Below, in pieces: positions 8,516-17,364 of a DNA stretch of 25,735 nucleotides. The notes beneath the pieces were generated by a model. The model saw only the letters and a program-made list of their open reading frames with translations, ran no database searches and was not told where the DNA came from. Each line of letters opens with the position of its first letter. Position 1 is the first letter of the stretch. This DNA is from Thiofilum sp039797965 (GTDB lineage Bacteria > Pseudomonadota > Gammaproteobacteria > Thiotrichales > Thiotrichaceae): the NCBI GenBank assembly GCA_039797965.1, contig JBDKGX010000031.1, positions 1 through 25,735 of the forward strand, given 5' to 3'. A program made the position numbers and the translations under genes.

Positions 8516-9340
8516 TCAGGTTTCTTGTTGCAGAGAAAGCCGTTGATTCACTTGCTCTTGAAACCATTGAGCGACCTCAGGTACTCCCACATTGCTAGGT
8601 GTATGTAAATAAATAAAGGGGGTTTTCCCCTCCTGAATCCAACGGGCGGTCTGCGCCACCCATGGTAATAACCAAGGTTCATTATCGGTTTGGATAGGAT
8701 GACCTATATGTCGGAGCATCGGTTGCAAGGCGGTGGTATCTAGCTGGACTGGCAAACGTGGCTTTTTAAGTTGTGCCTCTTCCGTTGCCTGATCTATTTT
8801 GGGTGCTGCATGCACAGCACGACTATCAAAAATCACTCGATCTACTTTTAGATGAGCCAGCACTTCATTCAATGCTTGGCGTTGGGGGGCTTTAGTAAAA
8901 AACTCAGGATGTCGTACTTCGACTGCATACGTATATTCAGTAGGCAATTGTTTTATAAACGCTTCTAGCTTTGGTAACTCAGCAGGCTTAAAACTCGCCG
9001 GTAGTTGAATCATATAGTGTAAGCGTTGACCTAAAGGGGCTAAGCGCTTAAGAAAAGCATTTGTCGCCTCAGTTACATTCACTAAATGAGCTTTGTGAGT
9101 AATGTCTTTGGGAAATTTAAAACTAAACCGAAAAATGTCTGGCGTGGAATGTAGCCAGCGATCCACATTGGCTTCAGAAGGGGTGGCATAGAAAGTAGTA
9201 TTACCTTCAACTGCATTAAAGTGTTCCGCATATTGTTCTAGAAATTCGGCAGGTTTGGCATTAGCGGTAAATAAAGTACCCTTCCATGCAGGTAATGCCC
9301 ATAAGGGGGCACCCAAATAATAGTGCTTTGGTGGTGTCAT
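8516..9340 (-). CDS. DUF72 (YecE-like) family protein
   Basis: The 274-residue protein has the DUF72 pattern: YYLGAPLWALPAWKGTLF at the start, FNAVEGNTTFYATPSEANVDRW, then FRFSFKFPKDITHKAHL, YMIQLPASFKP, YAVEVRHPEFF and a late FIYLHTPSNVGVPEVA. The family has a TIM-barrel-like fold and no firmly known reaction. E. coli YecE is a homologue. No membrane helix or signal peptide is visible. It is a single gene, divergent from ktrA, with 201 bases between their starts. The stop lies 119 bases beyond the start of rpmB on the same strand, so it is probably a separate unit. Confidence 0.85.
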   Translation of the reverse strand: MTPPKHYYLGAPLWALPAWKGTLFTANAKPAEFLEQYAEHFNAVEGNTTFYATPSEANVDRWLHSTPDIFRFSFKFPKDITHKAHLVNVTEATNAFLKRLAPLGQRLHYMIQLPASFKPAELPKLEAFIKQLPTEYTYAVEVRHPEFFTKAPQRQALNEVLAHLKVDRVIFDSRAVHAAPKIDQATEEAQLKKPRLPVQLDTTALQPMLRHIGHPIQTDNEPWLLPWVAQTARWIQEGKTPFIYLHTPSNVGVPEVAQWFQEQVNQRLSLQQET

Positions 9341-9375
9341 AGATGCTTCTCAAAACAACTGAACATGATACACCT

Positions 9376-9484
9376 AAAGTACTTTGCTTACCTAAACACC
9401 CACAGAACCCCAGTATGTTATTAGGTCGTTAGTACTTTGTAACTCTTTAGCCTAGCTCCTATCGTCTTTGTACTTTGCTTCACC
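9376..9484. repeat. Three direct copies of GTACTTTG in the DUF72-ktrA intergenic region
   Basis: GTACTTTGCTTACC (9379-9392) and GTACTTTGCTTCACC (9470-9484) are near-identical, and AGTACTTTG (9431-9439) is a third, shorter copy between them. Two of the three are embedded in AGTACT palindromes. They lie between two divergent genes, so an operator role is possible but unsupported. Confidence 0.45.
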
Positions 9485-9541
9485 TTTAACGCTGCTACAC
9501 TAATCTCTAAATTTTAATTGTATATAACAATCGAGATGATT

Positions 9542-10195
9542 ATGGCACGAAGTTTTGCAGTGATTGGACTGGGTACGTTTGGTAGTACGATTGCGCTGGA
9601 GCTAGCTCGTTTTGGAGATCACGTATTAGGCATTGATATTGATGAGAAACGGGTCAGTCGTATTGCGGATCAAATTCCAGAAGCGGTTATTGCTGATGCG
9701 CAAGATGAAGCGGCGATGCAGGATGTAGGCTTGGGTCGTTATGATATTGTGGTCATTGCGATTGGCGAGGATTTGGAAGCCAATTTATTGTGTACTATGA
9801 ATGCTAAAGTACTAGGGGCTAAAAGCATTTGGGTGAAGGCACTCACGCGTACTCACCATCGTATTCTCAATAAAATGGGCGTCGATAAAATCATCCACCC
9901 AGAAGAAATCGTGGGCAAGCGAGCCGCACAAATGCTGCACAATCCATCTATTCAAGACTATATGAGTTTAGGTAACGGTTATCACATTTATGCTTATGAA
10001 GTACCTAATACCAAACCTGCTACCTTAGGTAGTTTAGAGCTGCATAAAAGTTTTAATTTACGTTGTTTGGGCTTAATGCGAGGTACTAGCTATATTGACT
10101 GCTTACAAGATGATTTTGTCTTGCAAGCCGATGATAAACTCATGGTACTAGGGCGACGTTCAGATTTACGCGCTTTTAGTGATAGCCTTCAATAA
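9542..10195 (+). CDS. ktrA: KtrA/TrkA-type potassium uptake regulatory subunit (RCK domains)
   Basis: This cytoplasmic protein gates a potassium channel-like transporter. From the ATG at 9542 it has 217 residues, the usual KtrA length: an RCK_N Rossmann domain with the dinucleotide motif GLGTFG (9-14) and the acid D32 after the second strand, then VIAIGEDLEANL, and an RCK_C domain from about residue 135 to the end. The single RCK pair separates KtrA from TrkA, which is twice as long. I preferred the third possible start, 9542 (MARSFAVIGLG), over TTG at 9518 or ATG at 9536, because family members begin just before the first strand. The transporter subunit follows 21 bases downstream. Confidence 0.88.
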   Translation: MARSFAVIGLGTFGSTIALELARFGDHVLGIDIDEKRVSRIADQIPEAVIADAQDEAAMQDVGLGRYDIVVIAIGEDLEANLLCTMNAKVLGAKSIWVKALTRTHHRILNKMGVDKIIHPEEIVGKRAAQMLHNPSIQDYMSLGNGYHIYAYEVPNTKPATLGSLELHKSFNLRCLGLMRGTSYIDCLQDDFVLQADDKLMVLGRRSDLRAFSDSLQ

Positions 10196-10216
10196 CTTAC
10201 AAGTACTTAATCTACT

Positions 10217-11557
10217 ATGCGTTTACCATGGTTACGTTCGTTTAAAGTCATCAAACTCCCCCCCTCTGCCGTACTGGCTACCTTATATTTAAGTTTGATT
10301 GTACTGGGTACTTTGCTACTTAAACTCCCTTTTAGTAATACTCAACCTATTGCATGGCGTGATGCCTTATTTACTGCTACCTCTGCGGTCACGGTAACAG
10401 GATTAGGTGTGGTTGATACTGGCTCACAATTTACGATCTGGGGACAAGGTATTTTATTAATACTATTGGAGTTAGGCGGAATTGGCATTATGACGTTTGC
10501 CGTGTTAATTCTGTCGATGCTGGGTTTTCAAATTGGAACCGCTCAACATGCCTTTTTACGTGAAGACCTTAATCAAACGTCTATTAACTCATTACTGAAA
10601 TTGACTTGGATTATTTTAAAAGTCGTTTTAATTTGCCAAGGGATTGGTGCTTTAATTTTATGCTCGGTGTTTATTCCAGAGTTAGGCTGGGCAACGGGGG
10701 CTTGGTTTGCGTTATTTCACAGCGTTTCGGCTTTTACGAATGGCGGTTTTGCTTTATATCCTAATAGCATGATGCCTTTTGTAGCTAATCCTATTATTAA
10801 CATTACTATTCCTTTGTTAGTCATCCTAGGCGGGGTTGGTTATAGCGTTATTGCTGATATTTGGAATCAACGTCGTTGGCAACGCTTTACCTTACACACC
10901 AAACTAATGTTGGTAGGTACAGGTATTATTTTGATAGTGTCAGTCAGTGTTTTTGCGGCTCTAGAGTGGACTAACCCTAAAACATTAGGTGCTCTAGACA
11001 GTACTAGTGCCAAAGTAGGCGCTAGTTGGTTTCAGATGGTGATTAGTCGCAGCGGAGGCTTTAATAGTATTGACCTAGCCGGAATGCATGACTCTACTAT
11101 TTTAATGTTTATCATGCTAATGCTGATCGGTGGGGGGAGTACTTCTATGGCGGGGGGATTAAAAGTCACTACTTTCATAGTACTTATTCTATCGGCGGTT
11201 GCCTTTTTTAAAAGAAATCGTTGGATTCATATTTTTGGGCGCAGTATTAGCCAAGACCAAGTTCAAAAAGTACTAGCACTCACAGTAACTACTTTAGTCG
11301 TATTGATGTTAGCTGTATTTCTACTGTCTCTTTCTAGTGATGGGCAAATAGTAGCACTATTTTTTGAGGCAACCTCTGCCTTAGCTACGGTTGGTGCTTC
11401 ACTAGGGATCACAGCCAGCCTGAATGACTTTGAACGGTTTATTATAATGTTATTAATGTTTATTGGGCGGGTAGGCCCTTTGTCTTTAGGCATTTTTTTG
11501 GCAATGAATAGTGCACCTAAAGTTCGCTACCCTACAGGGCAAATTTATTTCGGCTAA
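10217..11557 (+). CDS. ktrB: KtrB-type potassium transporter membrane subunit
   Basis: The 446-residue membrane protein carries the four pseudo-repeat pore loops of the TrkH/KtrB superfamily: TVTGLGVV (59-66), SAFTNGGF (171-178), SRSGGFNS (277-284) and ALATVGAS (388-395). Each supplies the central glycine of a selectivity filter. The segment GGGSTSMAGGLK (305-316) is the intramembrane gating loop after the third pore. Length favours KtrB over TrkH. It imports K+ together with KtrA, encoded directly upstream, and the ion coupling cannot be read from the sequence. Four AGTACT sites lie inside the gene. Confidence 0.92.
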   Translation: MRLPWLRSFKVIKLPPSAVLATLYLSLIVLGTLLLKLPFSNTQPIAWRDALFTATSAVTVTGLGVVDTGSQFTIWGQGILLILLELGGIGIMTFAVLILSMLGFQIGTAQHAFLREDLNQTSINSLLKLTWIILKVVLICQGIGALILCSVFIPELGWATGAWFALFHSVSAFTNGGFALYPNSMMPFVANPIINITIPLLVILGGVGYSVIADIWNQRRWQRFTLHTKLMLVGTGIILIVSVSVFAALEWTNPKTLGALDSTSAKVGASWFQMVISRSGGFNSIDLAGMHDSTILMFIMLMLIGGGSTSMAGGLKVTTFIVLILSAVAFFKRNRWIHIFGRSISQDQVQKVLALTVTTLVVLMLAVFLLSLSSDGQIVALFFEATSALATVGASLGITASLNDFERFIIMLLMFIGRVGPLSLGIFLAMNSAPKVRYPTGQIYFG

Positions 11558-11580
11558 CTCACTTTTCTACTTTTCAATCC

Positions 11581-11640
11581 AAAGTACTCGTATTTTCTCT
11601 GTTAATTTCATTAAAACTTACATTGAAGATCGAGTACTTT
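11581..11640. repeat. Inverted repeat between convergent ktrB and a secreted-protein gene
   Basis: AAAGTACTCG (11581-11590) and CGAGTACTTT (11631-11640) are perfect reverse complements around a 40-base A/T-rich interval. Both arms contain the AGTACT palindrome. It lies in the tail-to-tail gap, so a termination role is possible, though the loop is long and no T-run follows the second arm directly. Confidence 0.5.
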
Positions 11641-11656
11641 AGGCTAAATCGGTTGA

Positions 11657-12274
11657 TCAGCGTGAGCGACAAGCTACAACGGTTTCGACATCATTACCAC
11701 TGCCACCAGAGAAACGAGTTTCACTGCATTGTGCAGCCGCATAACGATTACCAACATATTTTAATTGCGTATTGAAACACTCAGCTGCCGTACAATTACT
11801 GGCTGCAATATCATAATACCCATTAGTTAAAGTATTAAATACACGAAAATCACTGGCTAAACCGGTGTAGCGCACTTGATACGCCCCCGCATTTACAGCA
11901 CCAGCCGCTCCTGTAGTACTCACTAACCAATGACGAAAACCATTAGCATCATAAAAGGCTTGGCAGTAAGGATTCAGAGCCGGACGCACAAAGTACCATA
12001 GCTGTCCATTGCGTAAGCGTGGTAACTGTACCACCCGAAATAAACGCTCATAGGCACCTTGCGGAATATTCAGGTCACGCATACAACTATCTAAATAATT
12101 AAGGTCATTTTTATTAACAGCGCGTACTACTACATTAGCAATACTGGCTGTAGCAGGGCGCTCACCTGCTGTCGCACGCTCGGCAGAAGCTGTTAATAAA
12201 GAGGCTGCTTGCGCAGTGGCTGAAAAACCTAACAGCGCTAAAAACGCTGAGCAAAAAAATTTATTTACTTTCAT
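11657..12274 (-). CDS. Secreted cysteine-containing protein of unknown function
   Basis: I do not recognise this 205-residue protein. A clear signal peptide covers residues 1-23 (KVNKFF then a hydrophobic stretch, ending AQA), so it should be exported to the periplasm or beyond. The mature part has six cysteines (64, 104, 161, 166, 183, 202), an even number that would suit three disulphides. Visible pieces include ARG-poor loops rich in Tyr/Asn/Gly and the C-terminal ETVVACRSR. No catalytic motif stands out. It is a single gene, convergent with ktrB and 283 bases from the divergent small membrane gene at 12558. Confidence 0.6.
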   Translation of the reverse strand: MKVNKFFCSAFLALLGFSATAQAASLLTASAERATAGERPATASIANVVVRAVNKNDLNYLDSCMRDLNIPQGAYERLFRVVQLPRLRNGQLWYFVRPALNPYCQAFYDANGFRHWLVSTTGAAGAVNAGAYQVRYTGLASDFRVFNTLTNGYYDIAASNCTAAECFNTQLKYVGNRYAAAQCSETRFSGGSGNDVETVVACRSR

Positions 12275-12557
12275 AGAGTTGACCTAATTTCTCTAAAGGG
12301 AATCACGAAACCGTATGACTAGAACGGAGTAAACAGCATTACATTGCATAATTTCAACGCATAGCTACGCATAATAGTAGTCAAAGCGCTACTATAGTGG
12401 TGAAGCCTCATTAAGTAATTATGATCACTCGATTAAACGCCATATTTAATGTTATCGCAAGCAATGGGCAGCCACTGGAACTGTCTTGCCGTATGATTAT
12501 AGCAACACTCCCCCCAATTAGTAGATTTTATTGTGACGCTAAGTAGGATGAAAATAA

Positions 12558-12863
12558 ATGTTTATTCTGTTTTTTGTAATTATTATTTTATTATCAGTCG
12601 CATTGGCACCCAGCTTAATCATTTTCAGCTTACCTCATAAAACCTATCGCATAGCTACAGGTCAACGCTTACCGGTGGTGAAACTTACCTTGATCAATAT
12701 GGTTTTGGTTTTTATCGTGATGTTAGTAGTTAATACAATGCATACACTACATGGCAGTATTTTAGAGTTAACTGCTTTTATTATGTGGGTAAGCATTCCG
12801 ACTGCTGGGGTGCTTAGAGGTTTTTTAGGTCAGTGGTATAAACGTAACAGTCACTTAAAATGA
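12558..12863 (+). CDS. Small membrane protein, three predicted helices
   Basis: The 101-residue protein is almost all hydrophobic, with helices near residues 1-25, 42-63 and 70-90 and a basic tail (GQWYKRNSHLK). No known family is recognised. It begins with ATG after an A-rich stretch, with AGGAT about ten bases upstream. It is a single gene closed by the terminator at 12888-12920. A real gene is likely because the hydrophobic segments are regular and the terminator sits just after the stop. Confidence 0.6.
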   Translation: MFILFFVIIILLSVALAPSLIIFSLPHKTYRIATGQRLPVVKLTLINMVLVFIVMLVVNTMHTLHGSILELTAFIMWVSIPTAGVLRGFLGQWYKRNSHLK

Positions 12864-12887
12864 GAAAGTATCGACTGGTAAAACAGA

Positions 12888-12920
12888 AAAAGCCTTAATC
12901 GAGATGAGTTTAAGGCTTTT
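12888..12920. terminator. Bidirectional terminator between a small membrane gene and tRNA-Leu
   Basis: An 11-base-pair stem (12888-12898 with 12910-12920) around an 11-base loop is flanked by an A-run on the left and a T-run on the right, so it reads as a terminator from either side. It serves the gene ending at 12863 and the tRNA ending at 12949. Confidence 0.82.
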
Positions 12921-12948
12921 GAGACCTAATGATTAGGATTTGAATAAG

Positions 12949-13030
12949 TGCCGACGAGAAGACTCGAACTTCCACGGGTCGCCCCACTAATACCTGAAAC
13001 TAGCGCGTCTACCAATTCCGCCACGTCGGC
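12949..13030 (-). tRNA. tRNA-Leu, anticodon CAG
   Basis: The 82-base gene folds as a class II tRNA. The acceptor stem is GCCGACG with CGTCGGC. The D-arm carries the leucine-type GCGGAATTGGTAGACGCGC. The anticodon loop TTCAGGT presents CAG, which reads CUG. A long variable arm (about GGGGCGACCC) and a TTCGAGT T-loop follow. The 3' CCA is not encoded: the discriminator A is followed by CTT. A TATAGT hexamer 8 bases upstream could be the -10 box. It lies upstream of rnr on the other strand. Confidence 0.95.
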
Positions 13031-13413
13031 TTAAGACACTATAACGACGTCATAGCGTATTAAGATGCAAGATCTTAAGGAGTCTTATGGGCATTGTCAA
13101 ATGCTTTATTGGTTTAAGGGCTAGACAAAATATACCGTGGATGCCAGTCTAACGACTCACTAGCTCTCAATCTAAAAAACTATCCACTGGCAAGATTTAA
13201 GTGCAAATGTTGATTATTATAATGTGCCAAACTTTGTTATGCTTAAGTTGATGCTCACAATAGGGCTTGTGTCATTTCTACTTTATCTGTACAGAACACC
13301 AGCTTACAGACCTTTTTTTATTTAACCACTTTAGGCTGTAACCTCGTGTTCTGTCATGCCATTAGGGCATATTTCAAAGCCCTCATAACATTAATAATTA
13401 ATAAGGACATAAC
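13031..13413 (+). promoter_or_regulatory. Intergenic region with rnr promoter candidate and small hairpin
   Basis: 383 bases with no gene seen. A perfect TATAAT lies at 13218-13223, without a good -35 box at the right distance. ATGCC-ATTAG-GGCAT (13356-13370) is a short hairpin in the untranslated leader of rnr. AAGGA at 13403-13407 is the ribosome site for the rnr ATG. Nothing else is clear. Confidence 0.35.
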
Positions 13414-15618
13414 ATGAAACTTAATGATCCCCATTTTCAAACTGAATCTGAAAAATACGAAAAACCTATTCCCAGTCGCGATTTAATCCTTAAAGTACTG
13501 CAAGACAACCCCAAACCCTTAGAATTCCAGCCTCTAGCGGAAGCTTTAGGTTTACGAGACGAGGATGATTTAGAGGCTTTAAAAAAACGTTTGCGAGCCA
13601 TGGAACGCGATGGTCAAATCCTCTTTAATCGACGCAAACAATATTTACCTGTTAATCGTGCTGATCTGATTGCAGGGCGCGTGATTGGGCATCCCGAAGG
13701 ATTTGGCTTTTTACAACCCGATGACGGCTCGCCTGATCTGTTTTTGCATGCCAAACAAATGACCTCTTTACTGCATGGCGACCGTATTTTAGCCAGTGTA
13801 CGGGGACTAGACCCCAAAGGTCGCCGCGAAGGGGCTGTAGTAGAAGTACTTGAGCGTGGAACAGAACAAGTCGTAGGACGCCTATTTAATGAGCGTGGCT
13901 TACATTATGTAGCACCCGATAACTCACGAATTGCTCACAATATTATTATCCCGCCCGATGCTTTAGGTGAGGCACGAGAGGGGCAGATTGTGGTGGCTGC
14001 TATTATTGAGCAACCCACCAGACGCTCAGGCCCTTTGGGTAAAATTGTTGAAATCTTAGGGGATCACATGGCTCCGGGGATGGAAATTGATATTGCCATT
14101 CGTAGCCATGAACTACCCTTTGAATGGCCTCAAGCCGTGATTGAACGTGCGGATCAATTTGGGTATGAAGTGCCTATTGATGCAAAACAAGGGCGTTTGG
14201 ATTTGACGGCAATGGCATTGGTCACGATTGACGGTGAAGACGCTAAAGACTTTGATGATGCGGTGTATTGCGAACGTGAAGGTATGGGCTGGCGCTTATG
14301 GGTGGCGATTGCCGATGTGGCGCATTATGTCCGTAATGATAAAGCCATTGATAAAGAAGCCCGCTTAAGAGGTACTTCGGTTTACTTCCCCGGTAAAGTT
14401 ATTCCGATGCTGCCGGAAATTTTATCTAATGGTTTGTGCTCCTTAAATCCTCAGGTCGACCGTTTATGTATGGTGTGTGAGATGCATGTGGATGAAAAAG
14501 GTGTCATTTCTGACTATCGTTTTCATGAAGCCGTGATGCACTCTAAAGCCCGTTTGACCTATACCAAAATGGCTAAAATCGTTGTTGATCGAGACCCCAT
14601 TATTCGTTCGGAGTACTCTGCCCTACTCAATCCCCTCGATGAGCTTTATAACTTATACCAAGTACTACGTGAAGCACGGGATGAACGAGGTGCGATTGAT
14701 TTTGAAACCAATGAAACCACGATTATTTTTGGTGCGGATCGCAAAATTGAATCCATTGTGCCCTTGCAACGTAATGAAGCGCATAAACTGATTGAAGAAT
14801 GCATGATTGCTGCCAATGTGTGTGCGGCTAAATTTTTAGATCAGCACAAAATCCCGTCTCTACATCGTATTCATGATAAGCCTGACCCTGAAAAAATTAG
14901 TACTTTACGTGAGTACTTATCGGGTGTGGGTTTATCACTGGGAGGCGGCGATGATCCAGAGCCTGCGGACTATGCTAAGGTGATGGAAATTATTCAGGAG
15001 CGACCTGATCGCCATGTGATTCAGACGGTTTTATTGCGTTCTCTTTCACAAGCCCGTTATAGCCCCGAAATAATTGGGCATTTTGGCTTGGCACAAAGTC
15101 ATTATGCTCATTTTACTTCACCGATTCGGCGTTACCCTGATTTACTCGTTCATCGTGCCATTCGCCATGTCCTGCGCGGGGGTACGGCTGAAAATTACCC
15201 TTATGACTTTGCCTCCATGTTGGTATTAGGCGAACACTGCTCGATGACTGAGCGTCGTGCGGACGATGCTACCCGCGATGTTATTGCATGGCTTAAAACC
15301 GAGTATATGCAGGAGCACGTCGGTGAAATTTTTGAAGGGGTCATCTCAGCGGTGACAGGCTTTGGCTTATTTGTGGCATTGAATGATATTTACGTGGAAG
15401 GTTTAGTACATGTTACCGCTTTAACGAGTGACTACTATCGCTTTGATCCGGTACGCCATCGCTTGTTGGGTGAAAACTCTGGGCGCAAATATGGTTTAGG
15501 TGACCCTATCACCGTACAAGTTGCACGAGTCGATTTAGATGAGCGCAAAATTGACTTTGTACTGCCCGAAGGACAGGATAGCGCCTCCCCTAAAAAAGCT
15601 CGGAAAAAGAAAAAGTAG
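13414..15618 (+). CDS. rnr: Ribonuclease R
   Basis: RNase R is a 3'-to-5' exoribonuclease that can digest structured RNA. The 734-residue protein has a winged-helix segment (about 20-75), cold-shock-type OB domains (about 85-245), the RNB catalytic domain with the metal-binding aspartates in DGEDAKDFDDAV (273-284, D273, D279, D281, D282) and an S1 domain (about 640-725, GEIFEGVISAVTGFGLFV). It ends in a lysine-rich tail (KKARKKKK), as in other RNase R proteins. AAGGA lies six bases before the ATG. rlmB begins two bases after the stop, the classical rnr-rlmB pair. The gene holds six AGTACT sites, used in different reading frames. Confidence 0.97.
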   Translation: MKLNDPHFQTESEKYEKPIPSRDLILKVLQDNPKPLEFQPLAEALGLRDEDDLEALKKRLRAMERDGQILFNRRKQYLPVNRADLIAGRVIGHPEGFGFLQPDDGSPDLFLHAKQMTSLLHGDRILASVRGLDPKGRREGAVVEVLERGTEQVVGRLFNERGLHYVAPDNSRIAHNIIIPPDALGEAREGQIVVAAIIEQPTRRSGPLGKIVEILGDHMAPGMEIDIAIRSHELPFEWPQAVIERADQFGYEVPIDAKQGRLDLTAMALVTIDGEDAKDFDDAVYCEREGMGWRLWVAIADVAHYVRNDKAIDKEARLRGTSVYFPGKVIPMLPEILSNGLCSLNPQVDRLCMVCEMHVDEKGVISDYRFHEAVMHSKARLTYTKMAKIVVDRDPIIRSEYSALLNPLDELYNLYQVLREARDERGAIDFETNETTIIFGADRKIESIVPLQRNEAHKLIEECMIAANVCAAKFLDQHKIPSLHRIHDKPDPEKISTLREYLSGVGLSLGGGDDPEPADYAKVMEIIQERPDRHVIQTVLLRSLSQARYSPEIIGHFGLAQSHYAHFTSPIRRYPDLLVHRAIRHVLRGGTAENYPYDFASMLVLGEHCSMTERRADDATRDVIAWLKTEYMQEHVGEIFEGVISAVTGFGLFVALNDIYVEGLVHVTALTSDYYRFDPVRHRLLGENSGRKYGLGDPITVQVARVDLDERKIDFVLPEGQDSASPKKARKKKK

Positions 15619-15620
15619 TC

Positions 15621-16370
15621 ATGGCAAAATCCCTAATTTACGGCATTAACGCGGTCGAAAGTGCGTTAAATCACGATGCGGAAAATCTAGTGCGCGTTTG
15701 GATCGACAAACGCACTCGCAATGAGCGCCTACTCAAATTACAACCCTTACTCAAAACGGCTGGGATTAGTTGCGCCCTGATTGACCCCAATAAATTGGAT
15801 GAAATGGCAGGACGTGATAATCGCCACCAAGGAGTTGTCGCCGAGTACAAAAGTGCTAAAGAGTACGATGAAAATGATTTATACGACTTACTCGATAAAC
15901 TAGATGAACCACCCTTTTTATTGATTTTGGATGGTGTGACTGACCCGCATAATTTGGGAGCTTGTCTACGTACTGCCGAAGGTGCAGGTGTGCATGCCGT
16001 CATTGCACCCCGCGATAATGCAGTGGGTTTAACTCCCACCGTGCGTAAAGTAGCCTCAGGTGCTGCCGAGTTAGTACCGTTTATGAGTGTGACGAATTTG
16101 GCACGGACGATGAGTACGTTACGTGACCGTGGGATTTGGATTACGGGTACGAGTGATAAAGCGAATAAAAACCTCTATGCGGCTGAATTGACTGGGGCGA
16201 TTGCTTTGGTGATGGGTGCAGAAGGGCAAGGTATTCGCCGCCTGACCGAGGAAAACTGTGATTTTCTGATCAGTATTCCTATGCTAGGAAAAGTCTCCAG
16301 TCTCAATGTATCGGTAGCAACAGGTGTCTGTTTATACGAAGCGCTACGCCAACGTCGCCCTAATCTTTAA
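15621..16370 (+). CDS. rlmB: 23S rRNA (guanosine-2251-2'-O)-methyltransferase
   Basis: RlmB methylates the 2'-hydroxyl of G2251 in the peptidyl-transferase loop of 23S rRNA using S-adenosylmethionine. The 249-residue protein begins with the substrate-binding domain (YGINAVESAL) and carries the three SPOUT motifs of the TrmH group: DPHNLGACLRTAEGAG (108-123, N111 and R117), VMGAEGQGI (197-205) and IPMLGKVSSLNVSVATG (219-235). Its start lies two bases after the rnr stop, so translation is probably coupled. Confidence 0.97.
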   Translation: MAKSLIYGINAVESALNHDAENLVRVWIDKRTRNERLLKLQPLLKTAGISCALIDPNKLDEMAGRDNRHQGVVAEYKSAKEYDENDLYDLLDKLDEPPFLLILDGVTDPHNLGACLRTAEGAGVHAVIAPRDNAVGLTPTVRKVASGAAELVPFMSVTNLARTMSTLRDRGIWITGTSDKANKNLYAAELTGAIALVMGAEGQGIRRLTEENCDFLISIPMLGKVSSLNVSVATGVCLYEALRQRRPNL

Positions 16371-16412
16371 AGTACTTAACGACTGTTATTTAATCGCTAG
16401 TAGGCTATTTGT

Positions 16413-17228
16413 ATGTACTCACTCACCAATCGTTCTTTAAGCGTCGATATTTTAGACCCTGTTGCAGATCAAGCGCGTTTTGGGACGCGCTACTGTACGG
16501 GCGGCTATATTTATCAAGTCACGGATATTAAACATGGCGCTTTACTGTCGGGACCCACCTATCCTGATAGCTTTAATTGGTTTGATGGACAGGGAATACC
16601 TGATGCGTTTAATTGGACACCGTTGCGCCAACCTAATGGCTCGGATAGTGAAGTCTGCATTATTGGCATTGGGCGCTGTGATTTAACAACTAAGCAAGTA
16701 CTTGAATTTTGTCAGTGGGATATAACGCCAAGTACTTCACAGATTCAGATGAGTACTCGCCAAACCTTTGCAGGGTTTGATTTTACCTTACAACGTACGG
16801 TGAGTTTGATGGAGCGCACCGTACGGTCACACACGACATTAACTAATCATGGCAGTACTTTTATTCCTATGGCGTGGTTTCCACACCCCTTCTATCCACA
16901 GCCTAAAACGGATGAGTTGTGCCGTTTCAATATTCCCGTGTCTATGCCTGAAAATGCGGGGTACTTTATCGCCGATAATGGCTTTGTTAGCCGCAAAGCT
17001 TTCCCTGATCAAATCGGTTTTTATCAAGCCCTAGATCAACAAGCACACAGTCCTTTGACCATTACTCAGCGTCATCCCCTTCTCGGTATGGTTAGTGCTA
17101 CGTGTAGTTATGTTCCTACCTTTTTCCCGATTTGGGGTAATCAAAATACCTTTTCTTGGGAACCGTTTTTAGAGCGATTAATTGCGCCGACTCAACGTTT
17201 GAGTTGGTGGATTGATTATGACTTTTAA
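16413..17228 (+). CDS. Galactose-mutarotase-like (aldose epimerase fold) protein
   Basis: The 271-residue protein looks like the beta-sandwich fold of aldose 1-epimerases: it opens with SLTNRSLSVDILDP and tRYCTGGYIYQV, has GPTYPDSFNW and a middle FTLQRTVSLMERTVRSHTTLTNHG, and the MAWFPHPFYP segment takes the place of the catalytic-histidine strand region. The usual fully conserved catalytic glutamate could not be placed with confidence, so it may be a non-catalytic or sugar-binding member. It sits 42 bases after rlmB and 136 before the lipoprotein gene. The substrate is unknown. Confidence 0.62.
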   Translation: MYSLTNRSLSVDILDPVADQARFGTRYCTGGYIYQVTDIKHGALLSGPTYPDSFNWFDGQGIPDAFNWTPLRQPNGSDSEVCIIGIGRCDLTTKQVLEFCQWDITPSTSQIQMSTRQTFAGFDFTLQRTVSLMERTVRSHTTLTNHGSTFIPMAWFPHPFYPQPKTDELCRFNIPVSMPENAGYFIADNGFVSRKAFPDQIGFYQALDQQAHSPLTITQRHPLLGMVSATCSYVPTFFPIWGNQNTFSWEPFLERLIAPTQRLSWWIDYDF

Positions 17229-17364
17229 ACTTAATTCCAATTTTAAGCCCCTTGCATAGTATTGGTTTTTCGTCAGTTAACACCACCTGCCCCGAGCCTA
17301 GTAGCTTTTCGCGGCTATTTTGACTATGGTTCTAGCATTAACTTTAGCCACGGAGTTTATAGAG

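Noticed and set aside
13614..13817. Minus-strand frame inside rnr, and similar ones at 15671-16039, 11263-11493 and 16839-17027
   Set aside because: They are shadows of well-supported genes on the other strand with no motif or ribosome site of their own.
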